NCBI RefSeq assembly: GCF_042684665.1
Contig: NZ_JBHULY010000006.1
Location: 62,001 to 126,000 of the forward strand
Length of the DNA: 64,000 bases
Reading direction: 5' to 3'
Origin: Jejuia rubra
Lineage (GTDB): Bacteria; Bacteroidota; Bacteroidia; Flavobacteriales; Flavobacteriaceae
Part shown: piece after piece, positions 50,227-58,647 of the stretch
How the letters are laid out: every line of letters starts with the position of its first letter
How positions within the stretch are numbered: position 1 is the stretch's first letter
Translations under genes and position numbers: made by a program
Notes under the pieces: generated by a model
Databases searched by the model: none
Seen by the model: only the letters and a program-made list of their open reading frames with translations
Told to the model about the DNA's origin: nothing

Positions 50227-50901
50227 TTGTTCCTCCATCGGCATCCATATCCGCCTTTTATTCAGAATAATACCAAAAAGCTAATCGTTGGCACTTTACC
50301 ACCACCAAGATTTTCAACAGGTGAACTTTTGGATAGGGATGTTGATTTTTGCTATGGGAGTTATTACAATTCACTTTGGCTATATATTGATAAAATCCAT
50401 GATTTGAATTTACGTTTTGACAATTCTATGGAGGCCGTTCAACAGCGAAAGGATTTTCTAATCCAACATAAAATAGGTGTTTGCGATATTGTAGAAAGTG
50501 CAGAACGTGATAAAATTGATGCCTCGGATTTGGGAATGCAAAATGTCAAATTAAGGGATTTGATAAGTTATTTAATAGCATTTCCAAAAATTGACAAAAT
50601 ACTTTTCATGGGAGGAAACAGTAAAAATGGCCCAGAGTATTTCTTTAGAAAACATATTAGACAGTACGGCTTAAAATTGGAAGTCGTATTCGATGAAATT
50701 CCTAGAATCCATCAATTCGAGCTTTTTCATTCAGAACGAAGTGATGAATCTCGAATAATAAAAACCGTTTCGCTCACCTCCCCATCAGGCTCAGCAAATC
50801 GAGCCATCGGTAGCATTCCGCTTTACAAACAATTAAAAGCCAAAAACTCGAAATTCAGTACTTTCGATTTTCGGGTGATGCAGTATCGGGAGTTTTTTTG
50901 A
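50227..50901 (+). CDS. Uracil-DNA glycosylase-superfamily protein
   Basis: 224 residues from TTG 50227 (MFLHRHPYPPFI). No ATG lies between the upstream stop and the conserved GTLPPPRFS. The water-activating-type motif GTLPPPRF near residue 22 and LTSPSGSANRAIG near the end are landmarks of this UDG-like group (MUG/TDG-like fold). A stretch FHSERSDESRII is encoded by a dispersed GTCATT-type repeat and looks inserted before KTVSLTSPS. Probably acts on damaged bases in DNA; activity unproven. Confidence 0.8.
   Translation: MFLHRHPYPPFIQNNTKKLIVGTLPPPRFSTGELLDRDVDFCYGSYYNSLWLYIDKIHDLNLRFDNSMEAVQQRKDFLIQHKIGVCDIVESAERDKIDASDLGMQNVKLRDLISYLIAFPKIDKILFMGGNSKNGPEYFFRKHIRQYGLKLEVVFDEIPRIHQFELFHSERSDESRIIKTVSLTSPSGSANRAIGSIPLYKQLKAKNSKFSTFDFRVMQYREFF
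50727..50754 (+). repeat. GTCATT-type repeat in frame inside the UDG-like gene
   Basis: TTCATTCAGAACGAAG then TGATGAATCTC, a close relative of the intergenic GTCATTCTGAACGAAG..AATCTC repeats. It encodes FHSERSDESR without a stop. Confidence 0.6.
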
Positions 50902-50912
50902 ATAAATTGAGT

Positions 50913-51329
50913 TTAATCCTCAATTAATGGTTTTCCTATGTCGTCAATTTCGTTATTGGCATCTGGATGTTTTGGGTCTGGGCCGTATTGGTTTGGGCCA
51001 ACGTCGCCATTTTGCACTGTGAAAACCAAAAGTATGATGCCCCCGATATATGGAATTAGGGTAAGCAGGTAGTACCACCCACTTTTTCCCGTATCGTGCA
51101 ACCTTCTTACGGTAACAGCGAGTGCCGGTAGGAATGTAGCTAAAACATAGATAAGTAAAACTATAAGAGCAACTGGAGAATCAGCAGATTCAGCTAAAGC
51201 GCCAGAAAGAAATGCTAAGACGAATACTATGATAACATGAAACAGGGTAAACATCCAATATTCTTGGCGTCGAGCTCTTCCGTTGAAATTTGCGTAGTTG
51301 TCCTTAATAACTTTTAAGTACCAATTCAT
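50913..51329 (-). CDS. DUF805 membrane protein
   Basis: 138 residues from ATG 51329. N-terminal FNGRARRQEYWMFTLFH is the DUF805 signature, followed by three membrane helices and VRRLHDTGKSGWYYLL. The tail GDVGPNQYGPDPKHP is also typical. Function unknown; inner membrane. It lies 27 nt behind trpA on the same strand and may be read through from the trp operon. Confidence 0.9.
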   Translation of the reverse strand: MNWYLKVIKDNYANFNGRARRQEYWMFTLFHVIIVFVLAFLSGALAESADSPVALIVLLIYVLATFLPALAVTVRRLHDTGKSGWYYLLTLIPYIGGIILLVFTVQNGDVGPNQYGPDPKHPDANNEIDDIGKPLIED

Positions 51330-51355
51330 GAGCAAAACTTTTGAGGTAAGTCCTG

Positions 51356-52120
51356 TTAATTAAGAATCGAATGTACGAAATCTTTAATCGCACTTGTTCC
51401 ATTTTTCTTTAAAAACTTCACAAAAGCACTCCCAATAATGGCGCCTTTAGCATGCTCAGTGGCTTGTGTAAACGTATCATTATTACTAATGCCAAAACCA
51501 ATGATTTGTGGGTTTTTTAGGTTCATTTTGGCAATACGCTCGAAATACTCGGTTTGTTCATCGCCAAAACCGGATTTTGCACCGGTAGTACTTGCGCTAC
51601 TCACCATATAAATAAACCCGTTTGAAATGGAATCGATATATCGAATACGTTCATCGCTGGTTTGAGGTGTAATCAAAAACACGTTTATTAGACCATATTT
51701 CTCAAAAATAGCCTGGTATTGCTCATGATAAACATCTACTGGTAAATCGGGAATAATCAATCCATCAATACCTAATTCTTGACATTTTTTACAAAAGGCT
51801 TCAACGCCATATTGAAACATGGGGTTAAAATAGCCCATTATAATCAATGGGATAGCTACAGTTTTCCTAATGTCCTTTAACTGGTCAAACAGCACCTCTG
51901 AAGTCATTCCGTTTTTCAATGCTAAAGTAGAACTGTCCTGAATAGTAGGCCCGTCAGCCAATGGGTCACTAAAAGGTAGCCCGATTTCAATCATATCCAC
52001 CCCGTTCTTTTCTAAATCCTGAATAATACCAACGGTGTCGTTGAGGTTGGGGTATCCTGCTGTAAAGTATATGGACAGTAACTTTTTGTCTTCTTTAAGT
52101 TTATTTGCAATTCTATTCAT
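51356..52120 (-). CDS. trpA: Tryptophan synthase alpha chain
   Basis: 254 residues, TIM barrel. Catalytic Glu and Asp regions: GVDMIEIGLPFSDPLADGP and GLIIPDLPVDVY; phosphate loop SASTTGAKSGFG. It cleaves indole-3-glycerol phosphate to indole, which is channelled to the beta chain. Last gene of the trp operon; an R1 repeat and a palindrome separate it from trpFB. Confidence 0.96.
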   Translation of the reverse strand: MNRIANKLKEDKKLLSIYFTAGYPNLNDTVGIIQDLEKNGVDMIEIGLPFSDPLADGPTIQDSSTLALKNGMTSEVLFDQLKDIRKTVAIPLIIMGYFNPMFQYGVEAFCKKCQELGIDGLIIPDLPVDVYHEQYQAIFEKYGLINVFLITPQTSDERIRYIDSISNGFIYMVSSASTTGAKSGFGDEQTEYFERIAKMNLKNPQIIGFGISNNDTFTQATEHAKGAIIGSAFVKFLKKNGTSAIKDFVHSILN

Positions 52121-52131
52121 AATTCTTTTTT

Positions 52132-52260
52132 TTGGCGTTACCCCTCGCTCATACCTACAAGGTTAAAAAAAACCTTGCAGGATCGCTCACGGTCGGGCTA
52201 TCCGCTATATCTTTTTTGCTTTTAGTGGCAAAAAAGGATGCCGCTTCTATCCCTAACGCG
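52132..52260 (+). repeat. Dispersed structured repeat R1, copy C
   Basis: GGCGTTACCCC, a nested palindrome (CTACAAGGTT against AACCTTGCAG around A-rich bases), CGGTCGGGCTATCCGC, then TTTTTTGCT/GGCAAAAAAGGATGCCGC and CCCTAACGCG. It lies between trpFB and trpA, antisense to the operon. Confidence 0.75.
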
Positions 52261-52293
52261 CCACTGTTATGTGCTTACTCTTGCGTTTTTTGC

Positions 52294-52326
52294 AGACCTC
52301 GCAGGTTGTCAAAACCTGTGAGGTCT
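52294..52326. repeat. Palindromic repeat R5, copy 2
   Basis: AGACCTCGCAGGTT, short centre, AAAACCTGTGAGGTCT: an inverted repeat closely related to 3527-3559, just after the trpFB stop. Confidence 0.7.
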
Positions 52327-52339
52327 CATTTTCAAACAT

Positions 52340-54229
52340 CTATATTTTAAAATAATCAATATAATTCTGCAAATCTTTGTCGCCTCGACCCGATAAACTT
52401 ACCACCACCACGTCGTCCGGTTTAAAACTACGTTGTTCAAAAATGGCCAACGCATGCGAACTTTCAATTGCAGGAATGATGCCTTCCAATTTACAAAGCT
52501 CTAAACCGGCCTTCATTGCTTCATCATCCGTGATAGACATAAACTCAGCACGACCAGTTTTACTTAAATGGGCATGCATTGGGCCTACGCCAGGATAATC
52601 CAGTCCCGCTGAAATGGAATAAGGCTCAGTAATTTGTCCGTCCTTGGTTTGCATTAGTAAGGTTTTGCAACCATGGATAATGCCTTCTTTACCAAGCACA
52701 GAAGTGGCGGCGCTTTCACCGGAATCTACGCCTAATCCAGCCGCCTCAACGGCAATGATGCCCACATCTGGCTCATGTAAATAATGGTAATACGTGCCAG
52801 CGGCGTTACTGCCTCCTCCGATACAAGCCACCAAATAATCTGGGTTTTCTCTTCCTTCCTGCTCCCGTAATTGCCATTTGATTTCTTCAGAAACCACTGC
52901 CTGAAATCGGGTTACCATATCTGGATATGGGTGTGGCCCAATGGCCGAACCGATGATATAATGAGTGTTTACAGGGTTGTTAATCCAGTCTCTAATCGCT
53001 TCATTTGTGGCATCTTTTAGCGTGCGACTGCCAGAAAGCGCAGGAACAACTTTAGCACCAAGCATTTTCATCCTGGCTACGTTTGGGGCTTGCCGTGCGA
53101 TATCAATTTCACCCATATAAACGATACATTCCAATCCCATCAGTGCGCAAACCGTTGCGGTGGCAACGCCGTGTTGTCCAGCACCAGTCTCTGCAATTAT
53201 CCGGGTTTTGCCTAAACGTTTCGCCATTAAAATCTGACCAATGGTATTGTTAATCTTGTGCGCGCCAGTATGGTTCAAGTCTTCCCTTTTTAAATAAATT
53301 TTTGTGTTATATTTTTCCGAAAGACGCTCAGCAAAATACAGGGGAGAAGGTCGCCCAACATAATCTTTTAAAAGTTTGTCAAACTCCTTTTGAAATTCTG
53401 GTTCGGCCATTACTTTAAGGTAGTTTTGGCGTAATTCTGCCACATTCGGATAAAGCATTTCTGGAATGAATGCTCCTCCAAATTCGCCGTAGTAGCCTTT
53501 TTCATCTACATTATAATTCATTGTTTGTCTGTTCTTCAATTTATTAACGAACTCTCTTAAATTTGAAACACTTTTAAGTCCAGGTTCGGTTTCAAATTTA
53601 CTGTTTACGTCGATGGCGTAACAGTGTTTTGACGCCTCACTGGCTTTAAATTCTTTAATATCTTCCATTTGATCCAATCCAATACCGCCACTTAAAAAGA
53701 AGGGTTTTGTCGATGGATAATCGTTTAAAACGCTCCAATCGAACTGGTACCCGTTGCCTCCAGGAAGTTTGCCTTTGGTGTCGAATAGGAAATAATCGCA
53801 GACATTTTCATAATCCTCTAAAATATCAAAATTGAATGTATCTTTTATCGAAAATACTTTTATGATTTCTACAGGTTTTGAAAGCATTTTTGTAGACCGC
53901 AAAATACTGCAATAATAAGGTGATTCTTCCCCGTGCAATTGCACAGCGTCCAATTTGAATTCATTTACTTTTTCAACAACTTTAGTAAGTTCCTCATTCA
54001 CAAAAACCCCAACTTTTTGTATGTCTTTTGAAATCTCAGGAATTTTTGTGTCAAAGTGACGAGGCGAATCTTCATAAAAAATAAAACCCATATAATCGGG
54101 TTGCAATCCTGCAACCTGTTGGATGTTATCTTCGTATTTCATTCCACAGACTTTCAGTGCAAGCCCCTCCCTAACCCTCCCCGTGGGGGAGGGAACTTGT
54201 TGTGCTGTATTTTGTTTTTCGTTATTCAT
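52340..54229 (-). CDS. trpFB: Fused phosphoribosylanthranilate isomerase / tryptophan synthase beta chain
   Basis: One continuous ORF of 629 codons. Residues about 24-235 are TrpF: LKVCGMKYEDN with the catalytic Cys, DAVQLHGEESP, LFDTKGKLPGGNG with the catalytic Asp, FFLSGGIG. After NKLKNRQT comes MNYNVDEKGYYGEFGGAFIPEML, the normal TrpB start, and a full TrpB with the PLP Lys in LNHTGAHKINNT and CIGGGSNAAGT. No stop separates the two; an internal ATG at 53522 could also start free TrpB. The first about 24 residues (VPSPTGRVREGLA part) are encoded by a repeat half-element. It performs steps three and five of the pathway. Confidence 0.9.
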   Translation of the reverse strand: MNNEKQNTAQQVPSPTGRVREGLALKVCGMKYEDNIQQVAGLQPDYMGFIFYEDSPRHFDTKIPEISKDIQKVGVFVNEELTKVVEKVNEFKLDAVQLHGEESPYYCSILRSTKMLSKPVEIIKVFSIKDTFNFDILEDYENVCDYFLFDTKGKLPGGNGYQFDWSVLNDYPSTKPFFLSGGIGLDQMEDIKEFKASEASKHCYAIDVNSKFETEPGLKSVSNLREFVNKLKNRQTMNYNVDEKGYYGEFGGAFIPEMLYPNVAELRQNYLKVMAEPEFQKEFDKLLKDYVGRPSPLYFAERLSEKYNTKIYLKREDLNHTGAHKINNTIGQILMAKRLGKTRIIAETGAGQHGVATATVCALMGLECIVYMGEIDIARQAPNVARMKMLGAKVVPALSGSRTLKDATNEAIRDWINNPVNTHYIIGSAIGPHPYPDMVTRFQAVVSEEIKWQLREQEGRENPDYLVACIGGGSNAAGTYYHYLHEPDVGIIAVEAAGLGVDSGESAATSVLGKEGIIHGCKTLLMQTKDGQITEPYSISAGLDYPGVGPMHAHLSKTGRAEFMSITDDEAMKAGLELCKLEGIIPAIESSHALAIFEQRSFKPDDVVVVSLSGRGDKDLQNYIDYFKI

Positions 54230-54290
54230 AACTATTCTTTTTCAGTTTGAGTTAGCATTCTCCTCCTTTGGAGGAGTTAGAGGAGGCTTA
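54161..54290. repeat. Composite inverted element E3 spanning the trpC stop and trpF start
   Basis: Minus strand: first half 54290-54259 (TAAGCCTCCTCTAACTCC with a CTCCTCC/GGAGGAG hairpin) supplies the TrpC C-terminal ISLL and its stop; inverted half 54198-54161 (CCCTCCCC/GGGGAGGG hairpin, then GTTAGGGAGGGGCTT) encodes the TrpF N-terminal VPSPTGRVREGL. The halves can pair across the trpF ATG at 54229. Confidence 0.7.
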
Positions 54291-55056
54291 TAAAATTCTT
54301 TGCGCTTTCTCCCGGATTATCTGTTTTCATAAAGTTTTCGCCAATTAAAAATCCTTGGTAGCCGTATGGACGTAATTCTTTAATGGCTTCAATATTGCTT
54401 ATGCCACTTTCAGAGACTTTTACAAATTCATCTGGTATTATGGAACTTAAACTTTTACTGGTTTCCAAACTCACAGCAAAGGTTTTCAAGTTACGATTGT
54501 TAACGCCTAACATGTCCAAACTTGGCATTACAGATTTGTGCAGTTCTTCTTCATTGTGAACTTCTAAAAGTACATCTAAATTCAAGCGCTTTGCAAATTC
54601 TGAAAACAGCTTGATTTCATCTCTTGAAAGTATGGCCGCAATAAGTAAAATGACATCTGCACCATGCGCTTTAGCTTCAAGAATTTGATATTCGTCAATG
54701 ATGAATTCTTTTCTCAATAATGGTAAATTGCAACTGCCCCGAGCAGTAAGTAAGTCGTCTAACGAACCACCAAAATATTTGCCATCGGTTAACACGGACA
54801 TACCACAAACACCTGCATTTTCATAGCCTTTAGCCACATCTTGAACGTTCAATCCGTTATTTATGACTGATTTTGACGGCGATCGTCTTTTGTACTCGGC
54901 AATGATTCCAGATTTGCTATTTTTTAGATTGTTTGCTAATGAAATGGTTGGTCTGTTAAATAAAACGGACTTTTCTAATTGAGATGTTGGAATTAGGCTT
55001 TTCCTAAGGGTAACCTCTTTTCTTTTATCTAGCGTTATTTTATCTAATATATTCAT
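54277..55056 (-). CDS. trpC: Indole-3-glycerol phosphate synthase
   Basis: 259 residues, TIM barrel. IIAEYKRRSPSKS holds catalytic Glu and Lys, LLRKEFIIDEYQI the second Lys, LGVNNRNLKTF and VSESGI the rest. It closes the indole ring from CdRP. Separate from TrpF, unlike in E. coli. Its last three residues and stop lie in a repeat half-element. Confidence 0.96.
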   Translation of the reverse strand: MNILDKITLDKRKEVTLRKSLIPTSQLEKSVLFNRPTISLANNLKNSKSGIIAEYKRRSPSKSVINNGLNVQDVAKGYENAGVCGMSVLTDGKYFGGSLDDLLTARGSCNLPLLRKEFIIDEYQILEAKAHGADVILLIAAILSRDEIKLFSEFAKRLNLDVLLEVHNEEELHKSVMPSLDMLGVNNRNLKTFAVSLETSKSLSSIIPDEFVKVSESGISNIEAIKELRPYGYQGFLIGENFMKTDNPGESAKNFISLL

Positions 55057-55373
55057 GTTTTTCTTTTATGTTCATTTTGCCTTGATGCAAAAACCCTTCG
55101 ACTGCGCTCAGGATAAACCAAGCCAAAAAATCAAATCAATTTGAGGAAATTGCTAAAGCACCATTCGCTTTCGAAACTCCATGCCTGAAGCTACGCTTCG
55201 CACTTCCGTTAAACTGCGTTTGTATCTTCAATTAAAAATATATTTTCAATTTCGATAATACTCATTATTTCTGCAGATTGATGATTCCGATTGCATCGGA
55301 ACTTGGGACTTGACTTTCTGCTATTTTATTTTTTACTTTCAAATTAATCTTAAATCTTCATAACTCATAACTT
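55057..55373. other. Gap between trpD and trpC with repeat remnants
   Basis: About 317 bases with no credible ORF. It contains CCTTGATGCAAAAACC and CAAAAAATCAA (arms of a Bacteroidota-type CTTGAT..ATCAA repeat) around CTTCGACTGCGCTCAGGA, the loop motif also found in the element at 56367-56427. A short palindrome GATTCCGATTGCATCGGAA lies near 55285. The unusually long gap in an otherwise tight operon seems to be repeat-derived. Confidence 0.5.
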
Positions 55374-56366
55374 CTATCGACTAAGTTCTATCAACTTATC
55401 TAAACTTGCTTTTGCCTTTCCTGAGGCTAATGACTCTTTCGCCATTTCAAAACCTTCCTGATGCGAAATCTGTTTTGCAGTTGCAATCGCTAATCCGGCG
55501 TTGGCGCAAACCACATTATTTTGTGATTCGGTACCTTTACCTGAAATGATGTCAACGAAAATTTTTGATGCATCTTCAATGGTGTCGCCACCGTAAATAG
55601 CCTCTTGTTTTACCTTAGGAAGTCCTATATCTTCATGTGAAAACAGTTTTTCAGAATGATTGGAGACTATTTTTGCTTTACCAGTTAACGAGATTTCATC
55701 ATAGCCATCCAATGCGTAAACAATGCTATAATTCATATCTGTATTCTGATAGATGAAACTATAGAGACGCAACAATTCCAAACTGAAAACGCCCAAGGAT
55801 TGATGCATCGGGAATGATGGATTTACCATTGGCCCCAACATGTTGAAAAAGGTTTTTACACCAAGTTCTCTTCTGATTGGAGCGACATTTTTCATGGCGG
55901 GATGAAATAAAGGCGCGTGCAAAATACAAATGCCCGCTTTATCTAAACAACGTTTTAAAAAGGACTCATCGTTAGAAAATTTCACACCCAAGTTCTCCAT
56001 GACATTTGATGAGCCAGAAGTTGATGATACGCCATAATTTCCATGCTTTGAAACATTAACCCCGGCTCCTGCAGTTACAAAAGAGGATAGGGTGGATATA
56101 TTAAAGGTGTTTTTTCCGTCACCGCCCGTGCCCACAATATCTATGGCGTTATAGTCTTTTAAATCTATTGCAACGCAAAGTTCTAACAAGGCATTTCTGA
56201 AGCCAGTTAATTCTTCAATGGTAATGCTTCTCATCATATATACTGAAAGAAAGCATGCAATTTGGCTGGGGTTGTACATATCGTTGGATATGTTGACGAT
56301 AACCTGTTTTGCCTCTTCGGTGGATATGGTTTCGTGGTTGATGAGTCTGTTTAAAATGTCTTTCAT
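55374..56366 (-). CDS. trpD: Anthranilate phosphoribosyltransferase
   Basis: 330 residues from ATG 56366 (MKDILNRLINHETIS), the conserved start. The frame stays open to 56462 and would add 32 residues (SEPVLSAVEVERV type) encoded by a repeat half-element; I consider these untranslated or dispensable. The PRPP site is DIVGTGGDGKNTFNIST and the second motif KHGNYGVSSTSGSS. It transfers phosphoribosyl to anthranilate. Confidence 0.95.
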   Translation of the reverse strand: MKDILNRLINHETISTEEAKQVIVNISNDMYNPSQIACFLSVYMMRSITIEELTGFRNALLELCVAIDLKDYNAIDIVGTGGDGKNTFNISTLSSFVTAGAGVNVSKHGNYGVSSTSGSSNVMENLGVKFSNDESFLKRCLDKAGICILHAPLFHPAMKNVAPIRRELGVKTFFNMLGPMVNPSFPMHQSLGVFSLELLRLYSFIYQNTDMNYSIVYALDGYDEISLTGKAKIVSNHSEKLFSHEDIGLPKVKQEAIYGGDTIEDASKIFVDIISGKGTESQNNVVCANAGLAIATAKQISHQEGFEMAKESLASGKAKASLDKLIELSR

Positions 56367-56427
56367 AAGCCTCTCCCTAACCCTCTCTACTTCGACTGCG
56401 CTCAGCACAGGCTCCGAGAGGGAATTG
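56367..56427. repeat. Half-element E5 directly upstream of trpD
   Basis: Plus strand AAGCCTCTCCCTAACC, CTCTCTAC, loop TTCGACTGCGCTCAGCAC, AGGCTCCGAGAGGGAATT. It matches the inverted half of the elements at 6223-6277 and 54161-54198, including the GCGCTCAGCACAGGCTC loop. The partner half is not present upstream. Confidence 0.65.
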
Positions 56428-56453
56428 TTACTGTTATCTTTTTTATATGTTTG

Positions 56454-56490
56454 AGTAAGCACTGCTTACTGCCACTGCAAACTGCTTACT
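56454..56490. repeat. Short heptamer-type repeat between trpG and trpD
   Basis: AGTAAGCACTGCTTACT (a palindrome) followed by GCCACTGCAAACTGCTTACT; on the minus strand CAGT recurs roughly every 7 bp. It spans the trpG stop. Confidence 0.5.
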
Positions 56491-57055
56491 AATTATTTAC
56501 CCAATTCTCTAAGATTTTCTTTCCATCTGGTGTTAAAACCGATTCTGGATGGTATTGTACACCTCTAACATCGTATTCCTTGTGCCTTAAAGACATCACT
56601 TGACCGTTGGCATCAAAGGATGTGGCCTCCAGACTATCTGGTAATTTGGAACTAACTACCCATGAATGATAGCGGCCAACTTCAATATCCTTCTTCAAAC
56701 CCTTGAAAATATATTCGTCGTCAACACTAATGGTAACGTTTGTGGCAACGCCATGATAGACTTCATCCAAATTTACCAGCGATCCTCCAAAAACTTCACC
56801 AATAGCCTGTTGCCCCAAGCAAACTCCAAAAATACTTTTGGTAGAGGCATATTTCTCAATAATTGCTTTTAATAAGCCAGCCTCGTCAGGGATCCCTGGG
56901 CCTGGTGATAACACTATTTTATCAAAAGGTTCAACATCTTCTAAAGTCAGTTTATCGTTTCTAACAACAGTCACGTCACAATTTAAATCTTCTAAATAGT
57001 GTACCAAGTTGTACGTAAAACTGTCGTAATTGTCTATGACTAATACTTTATTCAT
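56489..57055 (-). CDS. trpG: Anthranilate synthase component II (glutamine amidotransferase)
   Basis: 188 residues, class I amidotransferase: SPGPGIPDEAG, the nucleophile Cys in FGVCLGQQAIGE near residue 79, and the His-Glu pair in VQYHPESVLTPDG. It supplies ammonia to TrpE. It starts 2 nt after the trpE stop. It might also serve p-aminobenzoate synthesis, as in some bacteria with one shared subunit. Confidence 0.95.
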   Translation of the reverse strand: MNKVLVIDNYDSFTYNLVHYLEDLNCDVTVVRNDKLTLEDVEPFDKIVLSPGPGIPDEAGLLKAIIEKYASTKSIFGVCLGQQAIGEVFGGSLVNLDEVYHGVATNVTISVDDEYIFKGLKKDIEVGRYHSWVVSSKLPDSLEATSFDANGQVMSLRHKEYDVRGVQYHPESVLTPDGKKILENWVNN

Positions 57056-57057
57056 AA

Positions 57058-58464
57058 TTAAATGTCTTCTGCTAATTCAATCGCTTTGGTTAAAGCACCT
57101 AACTTATTATATACTTCCTGCAATTCGTCTTCCTTGTTCGATTTTGAAACCAAACCAGCGCCGGCTTGCCAATACAATTTGTAATCTTTACTTAAAAAGG
57201 TACGGATCATAATGGCATGATTAAAATTACCTTCAAAGTCCATAAATCCTATGGCACCACCGTAAAATGCACGACTTGTTTTTTCATAATCCTCAATCAG
57301 TTGCATAGCTCTGTGTTTTGGAGCACCACTTAAGGTTCCTGCAGGAAAGGTGTCGGCCACAACCTGCATGGTTGAGGTGTTGCCATGCTTCTGCCCAGTT
57401 ACTTTGCTCACCAAATGAATCACATGTGAAAAGAACTGAACTTCTCGATAGGTTTCCACTTTCACTTGATTGCCATGACGGCTTAAATCGTTTCGGGCCA
57501 AATCAACGAGCATCACGTGTTCGGCATTTTCCTTATCGTCATTTTTAAGCTTTTCGGCTAAAATTTCGTCTTTTTCATAATCGCCTGTTCTTTTGTAAGT
57601 ACCAGCGATAGGATGGATTTCTGCCAGTCCTTCAGTAACAATCAACTGTGCTTCCGGTGAACTTCCAAAGATTTTAAAATCACCATAATCAAAATAGAAT
57701 AAGTAAGGGGATGGGTTAATGCTCCGCAATGCGCGGTAAATATTAAAATCGTCACCAGTAAATTCTTGTGAAAATCGTCTGGATAAAACCAATTGGAAAA
57801 CATCCCCGCGCTGGCAGTGCTTTTTAGCAATTTCAACGTGTTCCTTAAACTCTTCATCAGTTAAGTTGGACTGTATATCCCCTTTTGAATTAAAACCAAA
57901 AGAGGCAAAATTCTGAACGTTAATCAGTTGATCTATTTCGTCGATATTATTTTCAACCCCCTCAAAACAATGCGCGAAAATATAAGCCTCACTTTTAAAA
58001 TGATTAATGGCTATAATATTTTGATATACCGCGTAGTAAATATCGGGAATTACAACTGAATCGTCCTTTTTCCCTATTTCAATATCCTCAAAATAACGCA
58101 CCGCATCGTATGCCGAATATCCAAAAATACCATTGTTGATGAATTTGAAGTTTTCTGCGGAAGATACATCAAAACGCTTGGTGAAATTGTAGATTTCCTC
58201 AACAACATCAACATTGTTATCGATATCTATAGATCGAGAACTTCCATCGGGAAAAATCTCTGAAATCACCTCGTTTTCAACCTTTATTGACGCAATAGGG
58301 TTGAAGCAGATATATGAAAAGTTTTTATGATTCCTGTGGTAATCCCCACTTTCCAATAGGATGCTGTTAGGGTATTTGTCGCGAATCTTATAATAGACCG
58401 TAACGGGAGTAATTGTATCGGTTAGGATACGCTTATGATGTGTATAAAGACTAAATTTTTCCAT
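57058..58464 (-). CDS. trpE: Anthranilate synthase component I
   Basis: 468 residues, chorismate-binding enzyme. The catalytic domain has QRGDVFQLVLSRRF, PSPYLFYFDYG, HPIAGTYKRTGD, AEHVMLVDLARNDL and GTLSGAPKHRAM. The N-terminal region with LLESGDYHRNHKNFSY resembles the Trp feedback site (LLES element). It converts chorismate to anthranilate with ammonia from TrpG. Expression is likely set by the leader peptide and terminator directly upstream (58504-58628). Confidence 0.96.
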   Translation of the reverse strand: MEKFSLYTHHKRILTDTITPVTVYYKIRDKYPNSILLESGDYHRNHKNFSYICFNPIASIKVENEVISEIFPDGSSRSIDIDNNVDVVEEIYNFTKRFDVSSAENFKFINNGIFGYSAYDAVRYFEDIEIGKKDDSVVIPDIYYAVYQNIIAINHFKSEAYIFAHCFEGVENNIDEIDQLINVQNFASFGFNSKGDIQSNLTDEEFKEHVEIAKKHCQRGDVFQLVLSRRFSQEFTGDDFNIYRALRSINPSPYLFYFDYGDFKIFGSSPEAQLIVTEGLAEIHPIAGTYKRTGDYEKDEILAEKLKNDDKENAEHVMLVDLARNDLSRHGNQVKVETYREVQFFSHVIHLVSKVTGQKHGNTSTMQVVADTFPAGTLSGAPKHRAMQLIEDYEKTSRAFYGGAIGFMDFEGNFNHAIMIRTFLSKDYKLYWQAGAGLVSKSNKEDELQEVYNKLGALTKAIELAEDI

Positions 58465-58503
58465 GTGTCGTTTTTAGATTCCGAATGGTGCCGGAATTCA
58501 AAG

Positions 58504-58536
58504 AAAAAGGCTTGTCGTGAATTGACAAGCCTTTTT
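58504..58536 (-). terminator. trp operon attenuator (leader terminator hairpin)
   Basis: Thirteen-bp stem AAAAAGGCTTGTC/GACAAGCCTTTTT with a 7-nt loop, read on the minus strand as GGCTTGTC, loop AATTCAC, GACAAGCC, TTTTTCTTT. It lies 40 nt before the trpE ATG and after the leader peptide. The loop and first 3'-arm bases (TTCACGA) are complementary to TCGTGAA upstream (58571-58578 region), a candidate antiterminator. Confidence 0.85.
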
Positions 58537-58580
58537 TGATATTTTAAGTTTAAATATACTAGGGTGTTACTTCACGAATG

Positions 58581-58628
58581 TTAGTTTCGAGAGCACCACC
58601 ACCAAGTGTTATTTAATGTTTTATTCAT
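58581..58628 (-). CDS. trpL: trp operon leader peptide
   Basis: A 15-codon ORF, MNKTLNNTWWWCSRN, with three consecutive Trp codons, ATG at 58626-58628 and TAA at 58581-58583. It lies between a TAnnTTTG box and the terminator before trpE, in the same direction as the operon. Bases around the Trp codons (TGGTGG) can pair with the CACC downstream (58561-58567), the 1:2-type structure of classic attenuators. When charged tRNA-Trp is scarce, ribosome stalling at the Trp codons would free the antiterminator. The mechanism is inferred from layout. Confidence 0.85.
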   Translation of the reverse strand: MNKTLNNTWWWCSRN

Positions 58629-58647
58629 TATTAATTGAATTGAGCGT

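Noticed and set aside
53500..53540. Frameshift or assembly error as the cause of the TrpF-TrpB fusion
   Set aside because: Both domains are in one uninterrupted frame with intact motifs at the joint; a single missing stop is possible but there is no frame change to suggest an error.
58504..58536. Hairpin before trpE as an ordinary terminator of the upstream MarR gene
   Set aside because: The MarR gene has its own terminator at 58732-58757, and a promoter and leader ORF lie between the two hairpins.
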